A stretch of 64,000 bases of DNA from Ciona intestinalis (taxonomy: Eukaryota; Chordata; Ascidiacea; Phlebobranchia; Cionidae), in contig NC_020167.2 in assembly GCF_000224145.3 (NCBI RefSeq), positions 3,835,027 to 3,899,026 of the forward strand, read 5' to 3'. How positions within the stretch are numbered: the first letter of the stretch is position 1; each line of letters opens with the position of its first letter. The notes beneath the pieces are model-generated. The model ran no database searches. It was not told the DNA's origin and worked only from the letters and a program-made list of their open reading frames with translations. A program made the position numbers and the translations under genes. Below, piece by piece: positions 22,275 to 34,200 of the stretch.

Positions 22275-25200
22275 CTGGAAAATGGTAAACATGAAAGACT
22301 GCACAAATTGATATCACCAGCAATCTAAACAAGTCAAAATACTTACTGGACACTTCTTGTGATGTGTGCCTTGTTGGTATAAGAACCGATGGAGTGGAAG
22401 TCTGAAGATTCATGTACGTTGAAAGATGGTGAGTTAATTGGCATTCCGCGCTCGATTTATCCTAAGTATGAATGCGGAAGGGTTATGTTTCGATATAGAT
22501 ACTATTACGAATGACTGTAGTTATTAAAATCAACGAATTAAACAAAAAAAATATCATTCTAATTTAATTTGCAAAACCTTGTTGGTACAATAACCCCATG
22601 TTTACCTTTTGTCTGGATGCGATTTGCGGGTCTGGAGCAACGTTGTTCAACTTGAACCCAAGTGAACTCAACCAGCTTTGCGTGTCTGTCATGTGGTTGT
22701 ACACTGGGATTTGGTTAACGGGGTCAGTGACTTGGTATTCTAAGAACGGTACTCCGCTGGCTCGTTTGTCTGCCAACCCTTCAAGTCCTGAAGATGTAAA
22801 CTGGCCAATCAATGCGTCGTATTCAACCCCGTGGTGAATTTTTCCTGAGCTCTCTTCTGTCGAACGCTTCCTATTGGTGGAGGTGCCCGTGTTGATGCCA
22901 ATGGTGAGACGCGGATCGATTACGTCACGATCAGGAAATCTGACCAGACCAGTTGTGACGTCATATATACCACCTTTGAATCCGATCACAAGACGAATCG
23001 AAGGTAACGAGTCAAAGATAACTTGACCGAATGGTGTGTACCTGCGAATACAAAGTGACAGGTATTAATAAATACCAATATATGTATACAACTTTAAAGC
23101 AGCAAATTGTTTGCGCCTAAAAAACCTAAAACACTTACTTGATTCGTTTCACAGTAGATCCCGTACTGTCTAGCACCGCAAGCGGAGTACCCTGGTGGTC
23201 GCTCACGATGAGCCACATCAGACCATCGCTTCGCTCCATGGCAAACACGTGACCTTCCTCATCGTAGCGGAACGAAGTCACGAGACCTGGGTATAATCAA
23301 AACATGAAAAGTTTGTCTTTTTCTGTTAAACTTTTACATTCATATTTATTGAATAATAATTAATCTTACCGGAAGTTGCGTTGTACACGTGAGTGAGGCG
23401 TGACGAGCGGGTGACGTCAGCATAGAGATAACGTAGCACCTCATGACGCAATACGTCGACTCTGGTTGCCAGGCGACCGAATCCATCATAACCGTACTTG
23501 ATCTGAATAATAACGCCAATATAAGATCTGTTTACAACGCAGACTTACCGAAAATAACACAGTGAATTTTAAAGAGAGCCATTATGACTGTTAAATAGAC
23601 TAAAAGTACAAAGTGTAATACCTCATATTGACCAGGCCCATCCAAGCGATAAGCCTTCCTCAAGTTGCCGAGTGAGTCATATTCAAAGACCTCGTTACCA
23701 CGTTCTCGGAGGAAGCCATCCGCATCGAACTCGTACTGGATTTCACCGCAAGATGTCAGCCTAAAGCATAGGCTGTGTGTTAGAGATGGCGTAGTAATTT
23801 ATTATGATTCTTTTCAGGCTATTTGTAGACAAACAAGTAAACGATAGCCTTGCGTTGAAAACTAATGCGTTTAAAGTTTTAAATAACTGGTATGTCTTAT
23901 GTTTTATGATTGGTAAATAATACCTTCCAAGTCTGTTATATCGCAAGCTTGTCCGCACGCCATCGTTCTCTATTTGAGATAGCCTGCCATCGGAATCATA
24001 GGAATATCTCCACGTCACTCTGCCGTCTTTTGCGGCGGTTCTGATTCCGCCATGTTGATTGTAAGAGTACACGGTCGATGTTTTGTTGGAGAAGATGCCG
24101 ATCTTATATTCTTCACTGCTGATACGGCCGGACGGTTCGTAACGAAGCAAAGTGCTGAATACGATGGCACTGCAAATGGGAAGCGTTATTTCGGCTGATA
24201 CATTTTAAAAGCTATTCGAAGCCATTGCAAAACTTGTTATAAGTCGATATCAACAGAGTTAAAGATAATGATTGTTTTACCTGTAAACTTCCATCTCCGC
24301 CTGCACGATTCTCCCGCTGCTGTCTGATTGTTTTGTAAGAGTGGCCTCTTGTGAGCTCACAGTGTAGAGGTTGGAAGAAAGATCGATGACGGTGAATCGA
24401 CCAAATGTTGTGAGTTTGCCTGAAACGTCATTGTACGTCAGCTCCTCCAGCGGCAGTTCAGTGCTGTTTATTTTGACCTAAACATGAGTTTGTTGTTACA
24501 TATTTGTGAAGACGCCATATTAATTGGTGTATACTACTGTGGGGTAAGATAGAACAGCTTTAGCACAAAATAAAATATCCTAACCGTGTGTAAAAAATTA
24601 CCAACGGTCCATGGAAATGGTGAGGATGCGGTTTTATAATTATTTTAATGTTCTTTGTTTTCTACCAAATGAGCCGAGAAAATAGAATGAAAATGTGTTC
24701 CATCTCTCTCCCCCTACTTTAGGCTAATACTCACGTGAATGCTTTGCAGACGCAAGTTTACATCATGTGTGTAGTCAAAAACAGCCAACATGCCGAGGTC
24801 TTTTGATGACGTAACTGTGTGACGTTGTACTAGCGGTCCGTTTCTATGGAAACGCATTGTGCAGTCATCTGTAGCTACAGAGACAAGCTCACCGGATTGC
24901 GGATCTCGAAGCATTCGAGTTCGCGCAGAGTCATGTAAAACTTCGGTCATGTGACCGTGTGCGTCATATCGGTAGATGACTTTGCGTTTTTCGCCTGTAA
25001 AAAAATAAAAAAAGGTTTAAAATTTGAAACACCTAATGAAACTATAAGCAGTAATTGCAAAATAAACTTTAACTTACCAGGATAGTACAATGAAAGAATT
25101 TCCCCTTTGTCATTCCTATCTATTATGAGAGATGTCTTTCCTGTAGAACCTAGAAAGGTGTGACGGATGAAGCCAATGCCAAGTCTCCTGTCAACTGCGA

Positions 25201-28200
25201 AGGAAAGACCGGATGGTAAAGTAACACGTTGTAAAGATTGGTTATCATCATATGTGAACGTGTATTGAGCTGGTGGACTGGATAGACTAAGATGGGAGAT
25301 CTGTAAAGAAATCAAACTTGTAAGTATTCTCAAAATATTAAGTAGCTTAAATTATGACTCTGTTTGAGTTAGGATACTTTGATAAATAAGTAGCATCATT
25401 AGTAGCCACACCTTGTTTCCGTATGTATATCTCCAAAGCTGACCGTCCCCTCTCTGTGCGCTCTGCAGGTTGCCATATACGTCATACCGCAAGTTCTCGT
25501 TCTGGGGTCCTCTCTGCCACGTCACTGCATGTCCGCTTTGGTCGTATGTTACATTAACCGGAGTGATTCCTTTGCTTGGCATCCAGAGTGTTGGTAATCC
25601 ACGACTGTCATATTGTATCCTAAGCATGAACTTGGTGTGATCGTCATAGATTCGATCCATCTTCATTGCTTGCGAGTAATCCAGGGACAAGATGTTACGT
25701 CCGTTAACAAGCATTCTTCTTCCAAGTAAAAACTTATTTGATGACTGGCCTGTTGTTAAAAGAAGGACAAGTTTTAATGAAACTCAATTGAGAATAACTT
25801 ATCTACGGTTACACATTAAGAATGAACGTTACCAAAGATATTAAGACACGAAATACACATCCAACCATTTTTACCATTTTCACGTTCTTTCCGAGTGCTC
25901 CATTCAATTTTATTCTCGAGTGGATCAGCAGGAAGTTGGATGGTTCGTTTAGCAAGGAAGGGAGCTGTCAGCCCAAGAACTGGGTGTGGCTTCGTTTCCA
26001 ACGTGAGCTCAGAATCATCCAAATAACGAACCGATATCGAGTTGTCTGTCCATCGTTCGTAAGTAGTTGTCATTGCACCTATAAATAAATAAAAAAACTG
26101 TGTGTTAGTATGGCTTTACAGCAGCCTTATAGAGTAAAAAATGAGGAAAGAGTCTTTCTTTTGATATTTAGACAACGCACAACTTTTTTCTTACCTTCCG
26201 TTGTTGTTATGATGTCGCAAAGATACCCAGGTTCGGTTGTTATGACAACATCACGTCTTCCGACGCCGATCAGCGAAGACTCTCCACCGCTGGAGGGAGC
26301 TGCTCTCTTCATGGTGACAGTCTGACGAGTGGCGTTTGAAATTGCGTGGAGTGAGGTCATGGCACCAGTTGATGATGTTGCTGTGATCAGTCGACCATGA
26401 ATGTCGTAGGCATAGAAACTCGAGGAATAACGTCCGGTGACGCTGGAACGAATCAAACCGTTTCCATCTCCCTGGTAAGTGAACGAAGCGAGTGGTGTTT
26501 CTGTTCCTGTTAATTTGATTGGGTAAAGTTCATGTAATTTTTTTTGTAGGAGCGGTGAGTTTTGACTACGTACCTCGGGATATCCTGGTAAGTGTGCCAT
26601 CAAGGCCAGTTGTCAATGATAGTGTCTTACGATTTGGCAGTGACATCTGAACTGGTTTCTGCAAGTATGCAGTTGATACAATCAAATCATACGTGCGAAG
26701 TAATTTACAAATATTTGAAATACCAACTTACCCCGTTGGAAGCATATTCAATTCGTACATGGTTTCCGTTCGAGTCTGTAACTTGTCTGAGTCCTCCATC
26801 GGTGGAGTAAGCGTATGAATAAAGCTGAGCACCGGTTATAACGTTGCGTGTTCTAATGTGTCTCCCGTTTTGGTCAAACACATAAAGATGGTTGGTGTCA
26901 GGGTCGGATACATTGTACTCGTTATTTCTTGAAAGAGAAGGCAGGGAACGATGGATCTGAAAATAATATGAGATAAAATAAAACATACAGGTTTTGTAGT
27001 GTACACATTTTTTTTTATAAAAAAGTATTACTTTGGCTTTTTTGGCAGCTTTTAAATAGGTTAAAATACCTTTCTAATTCTCAAGTTAAGTTGATCTGCG
27101 ATATATACAGAGCCGTCAGGGGTCGCAGTCACAGCAGCAGGATCATGCAGAGCAGCGCTTCTCGCGAAATCCCCATCACCCAAGAAGCAGAGGCATTGTT
27201 GCAATGCACAATCGCAATCTGAATCGACGCCCGCCACAGAAGAGATCCGACCGCTAATAAAAGGAATAAAATTAGCAATCATTCAATCACTAAGTTGTTG
27301 ATATTTTCTCGTGTACGATACTATAGGCTAATTTACTTTAGCGGAGAGTTATAGTTATATACGATACTGTAGAATTAAAATATGTTAACTTACGTTGAGG
27401 GGTCGATCCTTCTAACTCTGTGCACAAACTTGCGGTCAGTTTCCGATATGTAGATAGCACCATCCAGTGGTGAAACAGTGATTGAAGTAGGAGAGATCAA
27501 ACTCACTTTACGAGCATCACTACAAAATAAAGTTACCGACTTTTAAAACAAAATACTGACACCGATTGGAAAGCTGAGCACGATTCCTTGATAGCAAGTT
27601 ATAATTAATTTATTTATGTCAGATTTAACATAATATGAAGAACTCAGCATAAATATATTTATCGAAATCTAATTAATTACCGGTTATCTGGTTTTCTCGC
27701 AACACTTCTCATACAATGGAGGGGAATTCCAGCAGCTAGAGAGGCCTGTCTGTTGATGACGTCAATCCGAATAATGACGTCACCATCCAGGACATACAAA
27801 TTCCCATCCACGTGACTCGCAGCGATGTCAGTCGGGAAAGTTAGTTCCAGCTGTAGAAAGTTTAAAAACCCAAAGCATGAAAAAATCAAGAAGATAAAGT
27901 ACCATTAAAAAATGTTTATTACTACTGTGGTCAGCAATTCATACCTGGTCTAAGCTCATGCTGCCTTGGCATTGCAATGGTCTTGTTCCGGATACAAGGA
28001 TACTGCCAGCGAAGGTTTGAATGACAGAAGATCGTGGGTGGATATTACGGATCCTGTTGCCATCAATGAAGTAAAGTACACCGTCTTTGTCAAATGTGAG
28101 GCCTTTAGGTGCAGACAAAGTTGCTTCTGATGCTAACCCAAAATCGCCACAGTCGTCTGCCGATAAGAAAAATTAAGTCTAATTCCAAGAAGGACGTTAT

Positions 28201-31200
28201 TTTTTTAACAAAAGCGTTTCCAAAACGCATTTTATTATACTACTTTTTATTTTCGAAATATGTTAGATAAAAATGCAAGTAACCATCCTTATATGCATAT
28301 ATATGTCTCACCTTCTTGTAGCGGATAGCAAGTTCTTCCCGAACCTGCCACAACTTCGTAGTTCGATGTGAGGTCACGAGGTGATCGACTGGATGTCAAA
28401 GTCATCTGACGTAGGCGATAGATCCTTTTTTCGTTTGGGTTGGAGAAATACAACAAACCACCCTGCGTTGGGTCGATTGCCATGTAGTACTAAAGAACAA
28501 AATTTAAATATAAAATATGCTTGATTCATTATGCGAAAATAGTATACCTCTATTATACTTCACAGCCTAATTTAATCCGTTAATAGCTCCAAGTTACAAC
28601 AAAATTGCTCGTTAAAAAATTATAAACAAACAGTAATAACTAAGTTGTACCTTTGCTGGTGCATCTCGGGTAGAGAATAAATTTGTAACTTGCCCTCTGA
28701 CGTCAATCTTACGTATGTAATCATGATCACCAACGTAAACATTTCCCATTGCGTCACTGGTCAATGCCACCGGTGATCTTAGTGGGTTGTTTTCGGCGGG
28801 TCCTAAGACAATTTGTTTGAATTAATAATTTAGTTACTATTCTATATATTATATGCTTTTTTTGCGGAGACTGACGATGCCATTTACGATAAATATATTT
28901 TTCTAAAGGAAATATTGGTTGGACTCCTGTTTGTTACGTTTTCGTAGCACCAGATCCTTAATAATTTAACATTCCCATTCTTAAGTTATAAAATAGAAAA
29001 ACGAATGTAGCTTACCATTGCAACCGTCACAAGACGAGTGCCGTGGGTTCCCGTTTCCCATCACAGTGGCCATAATAGGGGGCTGGTCACTTAAGCGCAT
29101 TAAACCCCCATTACCAAGATAAACAACTCCTTTCGATGGGTGATACGTGTGGTGAATAGCAAGAGACCAGAGTCCAATTGAACCATCTGATACAGGGTTT
29201 CGACCTTCGACGGTGGTCTCAAATAACTTCCAAACGACTTGGTTGCAGGAATCGTAGACGTAGCCAACATAAACTATCAAAATAAAACTCTAATAAGTTT
29301 TTGGCCAAAAAATAACATTTTGTGTGGATCCATTGCACAAAGAAGGAAATGAAGGCTTAAACGTCACAAACCAACCTTTTGCTGCAATACTTCCATAGAC
29401 AGGTTGTCCGTAAGCGTCTTCACGCGACCACTCATAAGTGTACGTAAGTTCGGATCGAGGTTCGAACTTCTTACTGAACTCCACACCCTGGATAACGATG
29501 CGGAGATGAACGAGGACCAGGTTGGCTGGCTTTTCTTTGTTGACAAGCGAAATTACAAGGAGAGACTGGTAGCCCATTGCCCTTGAACTCAAATAGACAA
29601 GTGAGGTGTCAGTGCCCGGTAAAGGAACAGATTCACGGATCGCCTGAAAAAAACGACATACTTAATAAAAAATTGTAGAACCCGGCCGCGGAAACCACTT
29701 TTTTGATTGAATGAATTAACAACGATGTTGTATGTGCAGTCACAACAAATAATTGTATCGAAGCTTGATCATAACACACATCAAGTGTTTGATGCGGGTG
29801 ATTGTGTCAATACTTGTTGTGTGGTGTCAATGTCAAAATCGTTTTTCAAACACGCCGATGTCAAGGTAATGCTCTTATGACGTCAAACGAATCAATAACA
29901 GGATCGCGTCTATCTGTTTGTGTTGTTATTGTGAACCTCAAATTGAGATATGCAAAGGCAACTAATTTGACACAGTATATTACTTTGCAGGAAAACTTGG
30001 TTAACTGAACCATTTAAAATGCTACCACAATAAAAATTGGATGTTTAGGGAAAGTATTCCATTACGCAACGCCAACCAGTACTCTACGTCGTAGTTATCC
30101 AATACTCGTTTATATAGGCATAAGAAGTTTTAGCACAGCGGACGAAAACATTTTAACGGATCAATTTATAAACTGTTCTTCGGGCCTAAACGTTTCAAAG
30201 CAGTTTTTTTTTACGGTTTAACACGCACAGGCGTGTGTAGCTAACGAGGTGGAAATGGGGCGATAAATCATAATTCAAACCTGGATCTCTGGGATGACGG
30301 ATCCGCGTTCCGAGCACTCAGCTGCACTGTAGGCGCGAACTGAGCTCACCAGCACCGCCGCGTCGGGTTCCGGTAGCTTACTGACGTCACAATTGCCGCT
30401 TGTTATGTCACTGCTTGAAGGTTGGCTTGGAGTCCGCATTGTAACGGTTGGCATGACAACAAAGTCGTTCCAAGGAACGAACACGGTGGCGCTAGAGGGG
30501 ACAAACGAGGTACGCTGGAAGTTGAGAGTCAAAGAGCCACCACCGTTGACAAGAATGTCATACCTGTGGGTGATGAAGGCGAATAATTAACAAGTTACAA
30601 CTGTTGCAAGCAAATATTTTAACGCAACTTACCATCCATTTGCTCTGGTTTTAGTAATTCCGTAAAAGAGGTTGTGTTCGACCTTCACTTGTACACCGAT
30701 CAGAGGTGAACCATCGGCAGTGATCACTTTTCCACGTATAACACTTGTGCGCCTGAAAAGGATGTTATGCTATAAACACTGCCGATAAGCTAAGATGCGT
30801 GGAATATATGTCAGTTACGTACTTTGGATCAAATCTCGATCCGTCGGCGTTAATCTGGACCCCATTACGGTTTACTAAGAAAAAAGTTCTTTGGTGGAAG
30901 GATGCAGTCGTGGGAAGGGGATTGCTGCTCCGGATGCGAGCCACTTCAGTGCTCGGATCAAGTCCTCCTCTGCATTGAGAACTTCGAGTACAAGATGGGT
31001 GGGAACAACAGTCCGGATCTTGACAATCTCGTAGAGTATCTGGCGAAAGAAATATTATTTTAAATTTAAATTATATTTTCCAACCGTCAATGCTTTTATT
31101 GAATGGCTATTAAAAGCTTCTTTATAACGACTTGAGTTAACTTACCAAGGTCGTCATCCCTCATGTTGGAGCAGTGGAGCTCTACCTGGACATCACATGC

Positions 31201-34200
31201 ATCCGACTTCCACCTGTTATCACATGAGCAGTACCATCCTCCGTCTCCATCCCGGACACAATTACCGTTCCCGGAGCAATCATTTGGACATCCGGCTAAA
31301 TAGAAAAATATCATTTGATTCAACATTCCAGACCAAATGTGCTTGAAATGGTCTAAACTTACGGAAAGTGCAGATGTCACCGTTCCAACCAACATCACAA
31401 ATGCAAACACCTTCAGAGCAAGAACCGTGCTCTTCGCATCGAGGATCACACTGACGTACATGGCAGGCGTCGCCCGTCCATCCCTCCTCGCATCTACATA
31501 CTCCGTTGACGCATGCGCCATGCCCAGGTTGGCAGGCGGGCCTACATTGTGCTGTGGATGGGGTGGTAGGAATGAGTGGTGCATTTAGATCTGTGCGTTT
31601 CAAATGCGTGTGGTGGGGTTGGCAGTTCGAACGTTAATCATGATTTGTATGATTTATCGTTCAAGCATTTTTAATTATGGAGTTTTGAATTTAAGATGAA
31701 TTCGTGCAAGTAGTTTATATTGGTGATAATTCAAATGATAAATGTTATTTAATCAAACCAATGTGTTAGTTAAAACCAAGACAAAGTTCAAACGAATTTG
31801 GTAAAATCCCAACGGCGTCCAATCAGCAGTCGTTGACGTAATTCCGATGACGTAATCCGAATCGTCCGAGTCAGGTGATGACGTCACGTTGCGCAAGGTC
31901 GACACAGCAAGCACACAACAACAAAGGAGAGATAGAGGGAAAGAAAATAAAACAAAAGACAAGTAAGTCGGGTTGCAGCTACATTGAAAATCCGTATAAC
32001 GGACTAAACATACCAAGCTAACCAATAAAACAAGCCCCGTGACTAAGCCTACGATGCAAACTTAAAAAGAAATTAGCTAAAATAAAATAAAGTGAGCGAG
32101 ACCGCTCTAAAATAAAATGCATGCAATCTATGTATGGGTGATGTGTTAGTATCATTCATGGTGGTGGATCGACCAGGCTTTATATATGTTTTTGACTTCT
32201 TTCTTACTTTCTATCCATGTTTTAAATTACTTATTCCACAATTACATTACCATGCATTAGCCTATCATACACACAAACTAATCACGCAGAGTTAAAATAG
32301 CACACGCCACCTACCGAGGACACAGTCGTTGCCTCCCCAGCCAGCATCACAGATGCAAATCTCGGCCGTCACGTCATAGGTCCCGTGACCAGCACAGTTA
32401 GTAAAGCATGTCGAATCTCTCTCCGTGCAAATGCTACCGGACCAACCGCGGTCGCAACGACAAACGCCAGTAACGCACACCCCGTGACCAGAACAAGAGG
32501 GATCGAAGCAATCAACTGTGCGAAACAAGCAGGGGTTAACCAAATAAGTTGTTATTAGTTTTCTGGTAAAAGCGCTATGCATTTTCGTTGTACATTATGG
32601 ACACAAAATAAGCTGAACCGAAATTAAAGCTATGTTTTAAACACCACTTACTCTGTTCACATGCCTCCCCTTTGTACCCTCGTTCGCACACACATTCACC
32701 ACCATCACACGAGCCATGGTTGCTGCACTCGGGATGTACACATTGGTCGCTTGGTGTCGCACAGTCTACACCCTTCCACCCCGAAAAACAGACACATTTT
32801 CCATGAGCGTAGACACCGTTTCCTCGGCAAGTTACAGAGCAGGATGCTGAGAAAACAAGTCACCATTAATGCTAAATGTTAAACGTGCTGTTATAGCAAT
32901 TTCTTTAAAGAGCAGTATTTATGAAATGTTCATTGCTTATACCTTGTGAACAATCGCTGCCTTGGTAGCCAGGAAAGCAGGCGCATACTCCACTCACACA
33001 GTCGCCATTGTTGCTGCACTTCTTCGGACAGTCAGATAATCCTTCTGCGATTTAAGAAGTTAAGCGGATTAATATATAGAATGCCTAAGAGCGGTCATTC
33101 CAGTATGCTTTTAAACGCATCAGCTTCTCAGCATGCATTCGAACCCGAATATCCGGATAACAAGCGATTTTATATACGATAAATATTAATACCAGTGATA
33201 TATTCATAGCTTACTAGATACAGTGGTTAAGATTTCGAAAGGAGCTTCGCTTTCAGCGTCGTTGTAAACAGCCACGTGCCAAGTACCAGCGTCCAGAAAC
33301 TTAACGAAACCCAGGTTCACTTTCCTGGATTCGCTGTTCACGCTTCGACGTGATCTTTTACGGCTTGAGGTGGTGGACAACGTCATAATGGACGTGTGTG
33401 ACGTAAGAGCTCGGGTTGAAGGCAATGAACCACCATCTATCTTCTCAAAGAAGTCGAACTGAATAAGAGAAAATAAATGGTAATACACAAATACGGTTTT
33501 GCAAACATGTATTGCACACGCAAACTAAACGTATATTGGCTTCGCACGCGATACAGAAAGGGCGTAAAAGGAACATAATCCAACTTCAGAGCACGGTCTG
33601 ACTCTTCAATCCGCACCCGGATAGAGCCGAGGATTATGCTCGTAAACTGAGTGACAACAGCGCGAAAAGTGGGGACGTAAAATGAGAGCAGCGTTGAAAT
33701 TAGCTCGTCTGTTTTACACGATTAAGAATTGTTATTCTCGAGTGTGCGGCGGAAAATCGATTTTAGGTTCTCGGTTGAAGCAAAGTAAAAATAATGGGTA
33801 ATATTTCGTTTATGTTTACCCCTTTTCGGACAGGTGCTGATAAAAACGCTATCTGCTGGAGGACCAATTACTCAAGCATGACGCGTGACGTAATCAAACA
33901 ATCCGGACCACCCGCGAATTGCGTTGAAACAATTTACTGGAATAGTTGGGCTATAATTTCGAAGGTAGTCACACACATTAGCGCCACGCGCGAACTGAAA
34001 ACGGGATGACGCAACTGTCTGTTTAGGAAAGGCGGAAATGAAGGCGATTTTTAGTGGCGAAAATATCACTTTCCCTAAAACAGCATGAGTATGACACTAA
34101 CGATGAAACATGTAACGACAAGACTCCGCCAGGTTGGCAAGGTGAAGGATAACTCAATTAGTAAAGTTCAAGTAGCATTTCGTCGGCGGGGTTCGATCCG

